A DNA stretch of 64,000 nucleotides from an uncultured Selenomonadaceae bacterium (GTDB taxonomy: Bacteria; Bacillota; Negativicutes; Selenomonadales; Selenomonadaceae). The notes beneath the pieces are model-generated. The model did not search any database. It saw only the letters and a list, made by a program, of their open reading frames with translations, and was not told where the DNA came from. Position numbers and translations under genes: made by a program. Shown one piece after another: positions 1-9,150 of this stretch. Location of the stretch: NCBI GenBank assembly GCA_905235685.1, contig CAJOMO010000005.1, positions 62,001 through 126,000 of the forward strand, read 5' to 3'. The number at the start of each line of letters is the position of its first letter. The first letter of the stretch is position 1.

Positions 1-819
1 CAAAACGCGAATAATTACACGGCGGATTTTGCGGGCGCGCTGAATAGGCGAATTGTGGTGCTGTACACGGGCGACGGCGTTGTTTGCGACGGTATCACGG
101 ACGCGGATTTTCAAGCGGCGTGCAAAATTTACGGGCGCGATTTGGGGATTTGGTGGAATTATCCGGTGAACGATTACGCGGTGACGGACGGCGGCGATAA
201 AAATGCTAAGCTGGCGCTCGGCGCGATTGAAAAATTGCCGACTAAAAATGTTCAAGCGATTTTTTTTAATCCAATGGGGCAATATGAGTTGTCGAAAATC
301 GCATTGGCTACGGGCGCGGTTTATTCCAATTCGCCGGAAACTTACGACGCGGAAAAATCCTGGGACGCGGCTTTGAAGGCTCAATTCGGCAGATTGACGC
401 CCGCAATGAAAATTTTTGCAAGCCATTCGCGGCACATGGAAAATTCCTGGGCGAAAGTTGGCGCAGCTGATTCGCCGGAATTTAAAGCGGCGGCGGACGC
501 GGTTATCCAAAATTTTCTCGAAGGACAAAGATTAGATTCTTATCAACTGTCAAAAATGATAACCGAAATGGAAAAATCCGCCGCGATTTTGCTGAAAAAT
601 TTACTGCCGGAAATTTTATCGGAATGTCAGCCGCAGCTTGAACAATTTCAAAGAATAGCCGCTGCCGACAGATTGGCGCTGGATTCGCTGATAAACAAAG
701 CGCTTGACCCGCAATTAAAAATCCTGCGCGAAGAAATTCGACAGCACGAGCCGCGCGCCGTACTTTCGGAAAAATCCGCGCTGAAATTTATTGACGATGT
801 AATTTTCTTGTTTGACTGA
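1..819 (+). CDS. GH84-type beta-N-acetylglucosaminidase, C-terminal part (5' end outside window)
   Basis: The frame is open from the first base, so this is the 3' part of a longer gene. The first GTG in view, at 55, lies inside the domain and is not a real start. The motifs YTGDGVVCDGIT and, about 30 residues on, WWNYPVNDY match the part of the GH84 (hyaluronidase / O-GlcNAcase-like) barrel where an N-acetylglucosamine-recognising segment is followed by W-(D/N)-N-Y-P-V-N-D. The last 130 residues are a helical region typical of what follows the barrel in this family. The catalytic aspartate pair would lie upstream and cannot be seen. Likely role: release of terminal GlcNAc from glycans, probably outside the cytoplasm. 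The next gene starts 15 bp after the stop, so the two may be co-transcribed. Confidence 0.72.
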   Translation, partial: QNANNYTADFAGALNRRIVVLYTGDGVVCDGITDADFQAACKIYGRDLGIWWNYPVNDYAVTDGGDKNAKLALGAIEKLPTKNVQAIFFNPMGQYELSKIALATGAVYSNSPETYDAEKSWDAALKAQFGRLTPAMKIFASHSRHMENSWAKVGAADSPEFKAAADAVIQNFLEGQRLDSYQLSKMITEMEKSAAILLKNLLPEILSECQPQLEQFQRIAAADRLALDSLINKALDPQLKILREEIRQHEPRAVLSEKSALKFIDDVIFLFD

Positions 820-834
820 CTGGGGGAATTGTTA

Positions 835-2229
835 ATGAAAAAATTGCTGTCGACAGCCGCGGCAGCTTTTTTTATTGCGTCGAATGTTTATGCCGCGCCG
901 ATGGAGTTGAACGTGCACAATTCGGATTTGCGCTCGGCGATAATGTTGGTGGCGCGCACCGGCGGCTTGAATGTTTCTGTCGACGATTCGGTGAAGGGCA
1001 CGACTTCAATAACTTTAAACGGCGTTGAGCCCGAAAAGGCGCTTGAGATTATCGCCAAAACCAACGGCTTGAATTTGATTCGCGACGGAAATATCTATAT
1101 TGTGACGGCGAATATTTATGGCGGCGCGCCTATGAAAAGTTATGTTTTACCGATAAAATTTGGCGACGCTGAAATTTTGCGAAAAGCTGTTGTTGGAACA
1201 CTTGACCCAGACACTGAAAAAATTCCCGACCAAATGACGCGCACGCGAAACAATGACGGCAGTTATACTTATCGTTACAGTTTCAAAGACGGCGACGAAA
1301 CAACCACGCGCGAAAATATCAAACGCGAAGATAGAATTATGATTAACGCGGAAACAAACAGCTTAATTTTGTTTGGCACAGAAGCTGAATATGAGCGCGC
1401 GCGAAATTTATTGGCGCAGTTGGACGTGGAACTCAAGCAGGTTTCGGTTGAGGCGCAGATTTTGGCGATTGACAAAAACGCCAGCAAAAATTTAGGAATA
1501 AATTGGTTTTGGTCGACAGCGCCGCAATATCCGGAACGTGAAATTGAAATAAATGAAACCAACTCCGGCAGAATTATTGAAAAAGAAACCTACACGCGCA
1601 AATCTAACGATAGCACCGGCTACGGCATTATTCAATTTGGGCGCGGACCTTTGGGCATACCGTTTGAATTTTATTACGGCGCGCAGATTAACGCACTCGT
1701 TACGAACGGCAAAGCTAAAATTCTTTCCCGCCCGAACGTTACGACCATTCAAGGCAAAGAGGCTGTGATAAACATTGGCAGCTCCGTACCCGTGCCGCGA
1801 GAGTCAATTACAAATTCGACAACAACGACTTCGTTTGAATATCGCGACGCCGGAATTATTTTGAAGTACACGCCGCGCGTCAACGCCGATGGAACAATTA
1901 CCGCCACAATTCACACCGAAGTTAGCACGCCGCAATATGTTTCCGATTTGAAGGCGTATCAATTCAATACGCGCTCGGCAGATACGACGGTGACTGTGCG
2001 GGACGGCGAGCCTATGGTAATTGGCGGCTTGATTGGCGCTGAAGAAGGCAAGAGCGTCAGCAAAATTCCGTTCCTGGGCGATTTGCCGATATTGGGCGCG
2101 CTTTTCCGTTCGCACAAAAAAAATAAATCTGAATCCGAATTGCTGATTTTTATAACGGCGCACGTGATTAATGGCGCGGGCGTTGGCGTGCCGCAAAATG
2201 TTAACTACAATACGCACGCGGGGGATTGA
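835..2229 (+). CDS. Secretin family protein (type II/IV system outer-membrane pore, PilQ/GspD-like)
   Basis: 464 residues from the ATG at 835, which has GGGGG 8 nt upstream; the TTG at 829 is less likely. A signal peptide (KKLLSTAAAAFFIASNVYA) is followed by an STN/secretin N0-like domain (about residues 22-90, with VSVDDSVKG and GNIYIVTA), an N-domain (about 105-200) and a C-terminal secretin domain (about 250-445) with the conserved block GEPMVIGGLI and the end LLIFITAHVIN. Secretins form gated rings in the outer membrane for type IV pili, type II secretion or competence, so this implies a diderm cell. At 464 residues it is short and lacks extra N-domains or an AMIN domain. No pilus motor genes are adjacent; the only possible relative here is the PilO-like gene at 51.4 kb. 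Confidence 0.85.
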   Translation: MKKLLSTAAAAFFIASNVYAAPMELNVHNSDLRSAIMLVARTGGLNVSVDDSVKGTTSITLNGVEPEKALEIIAKTNGLNLIRDGNIYIVTANIYGGAPMKSYVLPIKFGDAEILRKAVVGTLDPDTEKIPDQMTRTRNNDGSYTYRYSFKDGDETTTRENIKREDRIMINAETNSLILFGTEAEYERARNLLAQLDVELKQVSVEAQILAIDKNASKNLGINWFWSTAPQYPEREIEINETNSGRIIEKETYTRKSNDSTGYGIIQFGRGPLGIPFEFYYGAQINALVTNGKAKILSRPNVTTIQGKEAVINIGSSVPVPRESITNSTTTTSFEYRDAGIILKYTPRVNADGTITATIHTEVSTPQYVSDLKAYQFNTRSADTTVTVRDGEPMVIGGLIGAEEGKSVSKIPFLGDLPILGALFRSHKKNKSESELLIFITAHVINGAGVGVPQNVNYNTHAGD

Positions 2230-2232
2230 GCT

Positions 2233-2856
2233 ATGAATTTTTATCCGGTTAATATCAATTTGCAAAACAAAAAATGCGTGGTTGTGGGCGGTGGGAAAAT
2301 TGCTCACGACAAAATTATCGGGCTTTTGGAGGCAGGCGCGCAGGTTGACGTTATCGCGCCGGAAATTTGCCCCGAAATTGAGCGGCTTGACGTCAATTTG
2401 ATTCGCGAAAATTATTCTGCCGAGAAAATTTCAAGCGGCGTGATTTTGATTGCGGCGACGAATGACCACGATTTAAATCAGCGTATCGCGCAGGACGGGC
2501 GCGCCAAACATTTTCTGGTGAATATTGTTGACGATATTTCGAGCGATTTTATTGTGCCGTCGAGGATTCGGCGCGGCGATTTTCTTTTGGCGATATCGAC
2601 GGGCGGCAGTTCACCGGCTTTTTCGCGTTTTGTTCGGACTATGCTTGAGGGCGAATTTGACAGCAATTTTGGCGCGGCGGTGGAAATTATTTCAAAGTAT
2701 CGCGCAGAAATTCAGCCGCAACTTCCCACTCACCAGGCGCGGATAAAATTTTGGCGCGAAGTTTTGACGCCGGAAATTTGGCAAAAACGCGGCGACCTTA
2801 AAAATTTGGAGGCAAAAATTAAAAATGCAGTTACAAGTGCTGGGCTTAAATTATAA
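2233..2856 (+). CDS. Precorrin-2 dehydrogenase / sirohydrochlorin ferrochelatase-like (SirC/CysG-N)
   Basis: 207 residues. An N-terminal Rossmann fold (VVVGGGKIAHDKIIGLLEAGA, residues about 15-35) binds NAD. It is followed by the family block AATND and the dimerisation segment with SRIRRGDFLLAISTGGSSPAFS (about 112-135), as in Met8p, SirC and the CysG N-terminal half. The enzyme oxidises precorrin-2 to sirohydrochlorin for sirohaem and cobalamin. It starts 3 nt after the secretin stop, and its last 32 bp overlap hemA in another frame, so the two tetrapyrrole genes are probably translationally coupled, an arrangement common in Clostridia and Negativicutes. Whether it also inserts iron cannot be told from sequence. 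The cbi genes at 35-37 kb use its product. Confidence 0.88.
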   Translation: MNFYPVNINLQNKKCVVVGGGKIAHDKIIGLLEAGAQVDVIAPEICPEIERLDVNLIRENYSAEKISSGVILIAATNDHDLNQRIAQDGRAKHFLVNIVDDISSDFIVPSRIRRGDFLLAISTGGSSPAFSRFVRTMLEGEFDSNFGAAVEIISKYRAEIQPQLPTHQARIKFWREVLTPEIWQKRGDLKNLEAKIKNAVTSAGLKL

Positions 2857-4072
2857 AACCGCGCCGATAGAGATTCGCGAAAAATTTTCCTTCAGCAAAG
2901 AGACGATACGGCAGGCGCTTGAAAATCTCGACGAATACGACGGCTTGAATGAAGCGGTGATTTTGTCGACGTGCAACCGGACTGAAATTTACGCGGTGAC
3001 GGCGGACTCCTGCGCGAACAGCTTAAAAAATTTTATGAATGATTTAATCGGCGGCGGCGCTGTGGAAAATTATCTGTACGAATACAGCGGCGAAAATTGC
3101 ATTCGTCATTTGTTCGAAGTGGCGGCGAGTTTGGATTCGCTGATTTTGGGCGAAGGGCAAATTCTTTCGCAAGTTAAAGACGCTTACATGTTGGCGAAAA
3201 ATCTCGGCGCAACGCACACGATTTTGAATATGCTTTTTCACAAGGCGATATCGTCCGGCAAAAATATTCGCACGGAAACGAAAATTGCATACAATTCGGT
3301 ATCGGTAAGTTCGGCAGCGGTGGAATTGGCGGCTGAAAAATTGTGCGGGCTTGAAAATAAATCTGCGCTTATATTTGGCGCGGGAAAAATGGCGCAATTA
3401 ACGGCTCAACATTTGAAGGCTCACGGCGTCAATAAAATTTTCGTAGCGAATCACCATTTGGAGCGCGCGGTTGAAATGGCTGACAAAATCGGCGGCGAAG
3501 CGGTTTCCTGGGAAAATGCGATGATTAGCGCGGCTGACGTTGACATAATCGTAACTTCGACGGGCGCGCCGCATTACGTAGTCAAGCCGTGGCAAACTCA
3601 ACAATTAATGACACGTCGCGCAGGACGCGGGATTTTTTTCATAGATATAGCCGTGCCGCGGGACGTCGACCCCGAAGTCGGCAAAATCAAAGGCGTCATG
3701 CTTTACAACATTGACGATTTAGAATCCGTCGTAGAATCGCATATCAAGGCGCGGCAGGAAGAAGCGAAATCTGCGCGAAAAATAATTGAGGCGGACGTTA
3801 CGGCAATGTTGGAGCGCTTTAAATATTTGAAATTCCAACCGCTGATGGCAGATTTATCAGCGCGGGCTGAAAAAATTCGTGAGCGCGAATTAAAGCGGGT
3901 GTCAAACAAATTGCCGAATTTAACCGAAGACGAACGGCGCGCAGTCGAACAAATGACGCGAATGATTGTGCGAAAACTTTTGCGGCTGCCGATGATGAAA
4001 TTAAATGCGTCCGCCGGTACGACCGAAGAAAATTTTTACGCGGCGGCAATGAGGGCGCTGTTCAATGATTAA
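2825..4072 (+). CDS. hemA: Glutamyl-tRNA reductase
   Basis: 415 residues, the normal length. The enzyme reduces glutamyl-tRNA(Glu) to glutamate-1-semialdehyde, the first committed step of C5 tetrapyrrole synthesis. Visible landmarks are the N-terminal [14 protein letters not shown], the catalytic cysteine in [10 protein letters not shown] (about residue 49), [13 protein letters not shown], the NADPH site [12 protein letters not shown] (about 181-192), [10 protein letters not shown], and a C-terminal dimerisation helix region. The ATG lies inside the 3' end of the precorrin-2 dehydrogenase gene. GGAGG at 2808-2812 is 12 nt upstream, a long but workable spacing. The 3' end overlaps ecfA1 by 8 bp, so transcription appears continuous from tetrapyrrole genes into transport genes. 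Confidence 0.96.
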   Translation: MQLQVLGLNYKTAPIEIREKFSFSKETIRQALENLDEYDGLNEAVILSTCNRTEIYAVTADSCANSLKNFMNDLIGGGAVENYLYEYSGENCIRHLFEVAASLDSLILGEGQILSQVKDAYMLAKNLGATHTILNMLFHKAISSGKNIRTETKIAYNSVSVSSAAVELAAEKLCGLENKSALIFGAGKMAQLTAQHLKAHGVNKIFVANHHLERAVEMADKIGGEAVSWENAMISAADVDIIVTSTGAPHYVVKPWQTQQLMTRRAGRGIFFIDIAVPRDVDPEVGKIKGVMLYNIDDLESVVESHIKARQEEAKSARKIIEADVTAMLERFKYLKFQPLMADLSARAEKIRERELKRVSNKLPNLTEDERRAVEQMTRMIVRKLLRLPMMKLNASAGTTEENFYAAAMRALFND

Positions 4073-4859
4073 GGTTGAAAATCTGCGACACGTTTACGCG
4101 AATGGTAAAGTTGCGCTTGACGATATTGATTTGGAAATTGGCGAAGGCGAATTTGTTGCGGTTATCGGCACAAATGGCAGCGGCAAGTCGACTTTGGCGA
4201 AACATTTTAACGCGCTCTTGAAACCGACGGCGGGCAAAGTTTTTGTCAACGGAATTGACACCGCCGACGAAGAAAATCTTTGGCGCGTGCGCGAAAATGT
4301 TGGAATGGTTTTTCAAAATCCGGACAACGAAATTGTTGCGGCGATTGTCGAAGACGATATTGCATTTGGACCGGAAAATTTGGGAATTGAGCCGGCTGAA
4401 ATTCGGCGACGCGTAGATTTGGCGCTGGATACGGTGAATATGGCTGACTACAAAAAATTTTCGCCGAGCAAATTATCCGGCGGACAAAAACAGCGAATAG
4501 CAATAGCGGGCGCGGTTGCAATGCTCACAAAAATAATTGTTTTCGACGAACCGACGGCGATGCTCGACCCGCAAGGACGCCGCGAAGTTTTGTCGACGAT
4601 ACGAAAATTGCACGCGCAGGGCTTGACGATAATTTTGATAACTCATTTTATGGAAGAGGCGGCGCAGGCTGGCAGGGTCGTTGTAATGGAAGGCGGCAAG
4701 ATTTTAAAAATCGGGACACCGCGCGAAATATTTTCCGACGTGCGGGAAATGAAACGGCTGGGGCTTGACGTACCGGTTGCGGCGGAATTGGCGGCGCGCT
4801 TGAAATTGCCCGCGGGAATTTTGACGGCGGCAGAATTAGCCGAGGCGATTAAGCGATGA
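4065..4859 (+). CDS. ecfA1: Energy-coupling factor transporter ATPase 1
   Basis: 264 residues. An ABC ATPase with Walker [10 protein letters not shown] (about 36-44), Q-loop FQNPDNE, signature LSGGQKQR, Walker [14 protein letters not shown] and H-loop [17 protein letters not shown] and the C-terminal extension after about residue 225 are typical of EcfA1/CbiO rather than import ATPases of classical ABC systems. EcfA1 and EcfA2 form the cytoplasmic motor that, with EcfT and an S-component, takes up vitamins or metal ions. The start overlaps the hemA end by 8 bp, and the end overlaps the next gene by 4 bp. No ecfT or S-component gene follows, so the membrane part must be encoded elsewhere. Confidence 0.93.
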   Translation: MIKVENLRHVYANGKVALDDIDLEIGEGEFVAVIGTNGSGKSTLAKHFNALLKPTAGKVFVNGIDTADEENLWRVRENVGMVFQNPDNEIVAAIVEDDIAFGPENLGIEPAEIRRRVDLALDTVNMADYKKFSPSKLSGGQKQRIAIAGAVAMLTKIIVFDEPTAMLDPQGRREVLSTIRKLHAQGLTIILITHFMEEAAQAGRVVVMEGGKILKIGTPREIFSDVREMKRLGLDVPVAAELAARLKLPAGILTAAELAEAIKR

Positions 4860-5902
4860 AAATTTTAATCATAGCGCCCGCGAATGAGCAATTGCGCCCG
4901 ATTTCCAACAGCATTTTCGCCGAAATGAAAAATCGCGGCTGTCAAGTTGAAATTTTCGAGATGGCGATTTTTTATTTAAACTGTACGTATTTTCAGCAAC
5001 GGCTTTACAAATTGGGCTATCGGGCTGCGGAAAAAATTTACGACAAAAATTTGGTGGCGGCGCTGAAAACGAAATGCGCAGAATTTCAGCCGGATTGCGT
5101 TTTGATTTTGAATGGCGCGCAAATTCCGGCGGCTGTTCAAAAATTTCTCGCGCAGTACAAAGTTATTGCGTGGTTGTGGGATTCGATTCACGGCGGGCAA
5201 AATTTGAGCAACGTAATCGATTTGGCTGACGAAATTTTTTGCTTTGAGTACGAGGATTTAAAATCTTTGGCGGCGAAAAACAAATTTGCGCGATATTTGC
5301 CGCTGGGCGCGAATGACAAAATTTATTTTCCGCGGGAATGTGAGCGCGACGTCGATATTTCATTTGTAGGTTTGGCGTCGAAGGAGCGGCTTTTTCTGCT
5401 GAACAAAATTTGCGCGCGTGCCTGTGAAAAAAATTGGTCGGTGAAAATCGGCGGCATTTTTTATGACGATAAACATTTTTGGAAGAAATATTTGTTTCGG
5501 CGGCGTCAACCGGCGCTTGCAAAGTTTTTGGAGAATCGGATTTTCGCGCCCGCGGAAGTTGCGGAACTTTACCGGCGCAGTAAAATTTGCGTGAATATAA
5601 ACACGGCGGCGCATAAAAGTTTGAGCCCGCGGACTTTTGAAATCTGCGCGACGAAAAGTTTTCAGTTGATGAATAGCGGGCAAAATTCGCACGGGCTGAT
5701 GGATTTTGAAACCGACCTTGCAACTTTCAGCGGCGCTGGAGATTTGCTTGACAAAATCGAATTTTATTTGGCGAATGAGCCTTTGCGTAAAAAAATTGCG
5801 GTGGCGGGTTATAATTCCGTTATCAAAAATTGCACGATGAAAAAATCTGTCGAAAAATTATTTGCCGAATCAAAAATTTTGCGGGGCGTGACAAATGATT
5901 GA
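4856..5902 (+). CDS. CgeB-like glycosyltransferase (GT4/DUF3880-type) inserted in the ecfA operon
   Basis: 348 residues. The N-terminal half has a Rossmann-like start ([18 protein letters not shown]). A central block follows with [18 protein letters not shown] and [12 protein letters not shown], and then [13 protein letters not shown]. The C-terminal half carries [20 protein letters not shown] and [10 protein letters not shown]. This order (a middle D-S motif, then P-x-G-x-D, then a C-terminal nucleotide-sugar half with SPRTFE) is characteristic of CgeB-like glycosyltransferases that modify surface glycans or flagellin. It is locked between ecfA1 and ecfA2 with overlaps of 4 and 8 bp, so all three are translationally coupled. 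A glycosyltransferase has no known place in ECF transport. The target sugar and acceptor cannot be predicted. Confidence 0.72.
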   Translation: MKILIIAPANEQLRPISNSIFAEMKNRGCQVEIFEMAIFYLNCTYFQQRLYKLGYRAAEKIYDKNLVAALKTKCAEFQPDCVLILNGAQIPAAVQKFLAQYKVIAWLWDSIHGGQNLSNVIDLADEIFCFEYEDLKSLAAKNKFARYLPLGANDKIYFPRECERDVDISFVGLASKERLFLLNKICARACEKNWSVKIGGIFYDDKHFWKKYLFRRRQPALAKFLENRIFAPAEVAELYRRSKICVNINTAAHKSLSPRTFEICATKSFQLMNSGQNSHGLMDFETDLATFSGAGDLLDKIEFYLANEPLRKKIAVAGYNSVIKNCTMKKSVEKLFAESKILRGVTND

Positions 5903-6716
5903 CGTTAAAAATATCAGCTACACGTACATGGAAGGGACTCCGTTTGAGAAAACTGCTCTGCGCGAAATTTCTTTTCAAGTGAACGAGGGCGATTTTCTTG
6001 CCATTGCCGGACACACGGGCAGCGGCAAATCGACGCTGATTCAGATTATCGCGGGGCTGATTGATTTGAAAATTGGCGCGGTGGAAATTGACGGCGAAAA
6101 TATTTCCGCCAAAACTGCGCGGCGCAAAATCGGGATTGTCTTTCAATATCCGGAATACCAACTTTTTGAAGAAACCGTTGCGAAAGATATTGCATTCGGA
6201 CCGAAAAATTTGGGCTTGAGTGAAGCGGAAATTTTGGCGCACGTGGACGAGGCAATGAAACTTGTTGGGCTTGACGCCGATTTAAAAAATTCTTCGCCGT
6301 TTGAATTATCGGGCGGGCAAAAACGCCGCGTAGCCATTGCGGGAATTTTGGCGCTCAAACCGAAATATTTAATTTTGGACGAACCAACCGCCGGATTAGA
6401 CCCGCGGGCGAAAAAAAATCTTTTAACCGAAATAAAAAAACTCCATCGCGCAGGCGTCACAATACTTTTCGTGTCGCACGCAATGGAAGACATCGCCGCT
6501 TTGGCAAACCGCGTAATAGTTTTGGCGCAGGGCAAAATTTTATTCGCGGGCGCGCCGCGAAAACTTTTCAGCCAAACAGAAATTTTAAATAGCGCAGGAT
6601 TAATGCCGCCGTCGGTTACTCAGCTAATGCTTGAACTTCGTCGCGCAGGGCTGAATGTTTCGACGGAAATTTTAACTTTAGACGAAGCCGAACGGGAAAT
6701 TTCGCGGTTAAAATGA
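5895..6716 (+). CDS. ecfA2: Energy-coupling factor transporter ATPase 2
   Basis: 273 residues. An ABC ATPase with Walker A GHTGSGKST (about 38-46), Q-loop FQYPEYQLFEET, signature LSGGQKRR, Walker B LILDEPTAGLDP and H-loop SHAMED. FQYPEYQLF is a hallmark of EcfA2 and distinguishes it from EcfA1. In the standard cluster the order is ecfA1-ecfA2-ecfT. Here a glycosyltransferase gene separates the ATPases and ecfT is missing downstream, where a YbjN-like gene begins 63 bp later. It overlaps the glycosyltransferase gene by 8 bp. Function as the second motor subunit for vitamin or metal uptake is a family inference. Confidence 0.93.
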   Translation: MIDVKNISYTYMEGTPFEKTALREISFQVNEGDFLAIAGHTGSGKSTLIQIIAGLIDLKIGAVEIDGENISAKTARRKIGIVFQYPEYQLFEETVAKDIAFGPKNLGLSEAEILAHVDEAMKLVGLDADLKNSSPFELSGGQKRRVAIAGILALKPKYLILDEPTAGLDPRAKKNLLTEIKKLHRAGVTILFVSHAMEDIAALANRVIVLAQGKILFAGAPRKLFSQTEILNSAGLMPPSVTQLMLELRRAGLNVSTEILTLDEAEREISRLK

Positions 6717-6779
6717 AACAATTTGCGCGGCAGGAATATTCGCGTTCGCATTGAATATAACCGGCAAGGAGTGATTATT

Positions 6780-7247
6780 ATGGCTGAAAAATTGAATTAT
6801 ATCGATGTTATTAAAAATGCGTTCGAGGAAAATGATTGGAAGTTTACAAGCCGAGAGCTTGACGACGAAACGCTGTTTAATCTTCCAATGGGCTCGAAAT
6901 ATTTGCCGACGCTCGACGTGAAATTTATTCTTGACGCCTCGGGCGATTGCAAAATTCGCTGCTACATTGCGCGGGCTATTCCATTTGCCAAACGCGCGGC
7001 GATGTTGGAAGTGATTAACACGCTCAATAGCAAATATCGCTACATAACGGTTTCGCTGGATTCGGATAATGACGTTCTCGTGGCGTATGACTTCACGATT
7101 TTTGGCGACGCCGTGATAGCCGATAAACAGGTTGGCACTATGATTTATTTTGTCAGCAATGTTATCGATAAGTGCGTGCCTGCGGTTATGAAACTTCTTT
7201 GGCAGGACGACGGGGAAGAAATTACTGTTCCGAAAAGATATAATTAA
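6780..7247 (+). CDS. YbjN domain protein (type III secretion chaperone-like fold)
   Basis: 155 residues from the ATG at 6780, preceded by AAGGAGTG 7 nt upstream; longer in-frame reading back to 6723 has no SD. The protein has the YbjN pattern: a start with an amphipathic helix, a strand-rich core (TLDVKFILDASGDCKIRCYIA), a helix (KRAAMLEVINTLNSKYRY), strands (TVSLDSDNDVLVAYDF) and a last long helix with VSNVIDKCVPAVMKLLW. YbjN proteins are small soluble proteins whose biochemical role is unclear; some act as chaperone-like stabilisers. It follows ecfA2 by 63 bp and may be read from the same transcript. No transmembrane segment or signal peptide is present. Confidence 0.65.
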   Translation: MAEKLNYIDVIKNAFEENDWKFTSRELDDETLFNLPMGSKYLPTLDVKFILDASGDCKIRCYIARAIPFAKRAAMLEVINTLNSKYRYITVSLDSDNDVLVAYDFTIFGDAVIADKQVGTMIYFVSNVIDKCVPAVMKLLWQDDGEEITVPKRYN

Positions 7248-7314
7248 ACTCCGGAAAATTTTTTATCGCCTCGATTTTGGGGCAATTTTTTTTTGCGCGG
7301 ATTGATAATTTTGC

Positions 7315-7343
7315 TTGATTTTTTTTCTGTATGGCTTTAAAAT
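7315..7343 (+). promoter_or_regulatory. Predicted sigma-70 promoter for the GH32 gene
   Basis: TTGATT at 7315-7320 and TAAAAT at 7338-7343 with a 17-bp spacer, 40 bp before the ATG at 7384. No inverted repeat that would suggest an operator was recognised. Confidence 0.55.
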
Positions 7344-7383
7344 AATTGCAACAACTAAAATTTAAATGTTTGGAGGTCTCGAT

Positions 7384-8910
7384 ATGGCTCTTCCACCCCC
7401 TGAAGTGGCTCAAGCTTCAAAATGGTATCCTTTCTATCATGTTGCTCCGCCGGTTGCGTGGCTCAACGATCCTAACGGTTTCTGCTGGTACAAAGGCGAA
7501 TATCACATTTTCTATCAGCATCATCCGTTCTCCGTCGATTGGGGACCCATGCATTGGGGTCATTCCACGAGTAAAGATTTCTGCCATTGGACACATCAGC
7601 CCATTGCAATTGCGCCTGGCGCGTTTTCCGAAGGTCATGAGTGGTACGACTGGGACGGCTGCTTCAGCGGCTGCGGCTTCGAATTTGAAGGTAAACTTTG
7701 GCTTATGTACACCAGTCAGCGCTTCAACGGTCCTGGCGGCGTTAATGCTTCCGCGAATCCTTCCGGCTACAATCCGTCCGGCAGCGCAGGCGGCGGCAAC
7801 GTAACCGAACGTCAATGCTACGCTTATTCCGAAGACGGCATTCACTTCACCAAATACGAAAAGAATCCTGTTATTGACATCCCGAACGGTCACCCGATTA
7901 TCGCCAATATCGACTTCAGAGATCCAAAAATTTGGGAACACAACGGCAAATATTACTGCGTAATCGGTAACAGAATCCACGACCGTTCGCGCACGCAAAT
8001 TGTTTTGTTCGAATCCGATAATTTCTTCGATTGGACGTACAAATCCATCGTTGCCATTTCTAAACCGGATTATTCCGAAGGTACAATGTGGGAATGCCCG
8101 GGCTTTGCGCATTTCGGCGATAAATATGTCATGATTATTTCGCCGCAACACGTCCCACCGCAGGGTCGCCTCTTCCATAACATTCACCAGGCAGGTTACA
8201 TGGTCGGCACGCTCGATTACGATCAAGGCGTCTTCACGCACGGCGATTTTTACACGTTCGATTACGGCTTCGACTTCTACGCAACCACACTGATGAAACA
8301 CCCCGATACCGGACGTTACTTCATTATCGCGTGGATGGCGGCGTGGCAAAGTCCGTTCCCCGAACAGGCTGACGGCTGGGCAACTATGCTCACAATTCCG
8401 CGCGAACTCAAAATGCGCGAAGACGGTAAAGTCCTCACCGTTCCGCCGGAAGAACTTAAAGGTTTGCGCAAAGAACACGTCGGCTATCAAAACGTTAAAA
8501 TCGACAAGCCCACGAAACTTGACGGCGTCAAAGGCAGCGTCGGCGAACTCATTGTTGAAATTGACCCGAAACAGGCGTTCAAAATCGAATTGCGCGTTGG
8601 CGAAGGCAGCGAAACTGAACAGCCCGAAAAGACTGTCTTCAGCTATGAGCCGAATGAAAGAGTTATCGCACTCAATCGCGACTTTGCAGGCGCTGGCGGC
8701 AAGGGCGTTCGTGAGTTCCAAATCGATCCGTGCGAAACTATGGAATGGCGCTTCTACCTCGACCGCTCTTCGATTGAACTTTTCGTTAACGGCGGCGAAT
8801 ACGCTTCCACAACCCGCGTTTATCCGCGTACGACTTCTGACGATATCGTTTTCGCGCCGATTGACGCTCCGATTGAAATTAAATCCGTGGATTATTACAA
8901 ATTCGCTTAA
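7384..8910 (+). CDS. Glycoside hydrolase family 32 enzyme (beta-fructosidase / sucrose hydrolase)
   Basis: 508 residues from the ATG at 7384, with GGAGG 7 nt upstream. GH32 enzymes hydrolyse terminal beta-fructosyl bonds in sucrose, sucrose-6-phosphate, inulin or levan. The five-bladed propeller motifs are present: WLNDPNGF (nucleophile Asp, about residue 26), FYQHHP, WGHSTSKDFCHW, FRDPKIW (transition-state Asp) and WECPGF (acid/base Glu). A C-terminal beta-sandwich ends with DRSSIELFVNGGEYA. There is no signal peptide, so a cytoplasmic enzyme is expected. No sugar transporter, kinase or LacI regulator is adjacent, so the substrate is undecided. It has its own promoter and a T-rich terminator. 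Many C-ending codons suggest high expression, but this was not measured. Confidence 0.93.
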   Translation: MALPPPEVAQASKWYPFYHVAPPVAWLNDPNGFCWYKGEYHIFYQHHPFSVDWGPMHWGHSTSKDFCHWTHQPIAIAPGAFSEGHEWYDWDGCFSGCGFEFEGKLWLMYTSQRFNGPGGVNASANPSGYNPSGSAGGGNVTERQCYAYSEDGIHFTKYEKNPVIDIPNGHPIIANIDFRDPKIWEHNGKYYCVIGNRIHDRSRTQIVLFESDNFFDWTYKSIVAISKPDYSEGTMWECPGFAHFGDKYVMIISPQHVPPQGRLFHNIHQAGYMVGTLDYDQGVFTHGDFYTFDYGFDFYATTLMKHPDTGRYFIIAWMAAWQSPFPEQADGWATMLTIPRELKMREDGKVLTVPPEELKGLRKEHVGYQNVKIDKPTKLDGVKGSVGELIVEIDPKQAFKIELRVGEGSETEQPEKTVFSYEPNERVIALNRDFAGAGGKGVREFQIDPCETMEWRFYLDRSSIELFVNGGEYASTTRVYPRTTSDDIVFAPIDAPIEIKSVDYYKFA

Positions 8911-9019
8911 GCCTCCACGTTCGTTTAAATATATCTTTAGTTGCTCGCTATGGCGGGCATTTTTTTTGTGTTGAAAATTCTATTGAGCCTTCGACTTCGT
9001 CAAAATATATCTTTAGTTG
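8910..9019 (+). repeat. Pair of imperfect 34-bp direct repeats behind the GH32 gene
   Basis: 8910-8943 and 8986-9019 share AGCCT at one end and AAATATATCTTTAGTTG at the other, with about six differences. They are 76 bp apart, and the terminator lies between them. No function is recognised. Confidence 0.6.
8943..8967 (+). terminator. Rho-independent terminator of the GH32 gene
   Basis: GCTCGC/GCGGGC stem (8943-8948 and 8953-8958, one G-T pair), loop TATG, then T8 at 8960-8967. Confidence 0.65.
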
Positions 9020-9079
9020 TTAGTTTTTACGAACAATCTTTTGATTCATTAAATTTTGATTAAATTTACCGTTTGACGC

Positions 9080-9107
9080 TTGCCAAAAATTTTTACTGTG
9101 ATAAAAT
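9080..9107 (+). promoter_or_regulatory. Predicted promoter of the first ChW-repeat gene
   Basis: TTGCCA at 9080-9085 and TAAAAT at 9102-9107, 16-bp spacer ending CTGTGA. The same arrangement recurs before tRNA-Pro and the second ChW gene at 9786-9813. Confidence 0.55.
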
Positions 9108-9150
9108 TTAACCAATCGAGAGTTATTTTTTATCAAGGAGCGTGGTCGGC

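Noticed and set aside
7417-8721. 434-codon open frame on the minus strand across the GH32 gene
   Set aside because: It is antisense to a clear GH32 enzyme, has no SD and no domain-like sequence; it arises from codon bias of the real gene.
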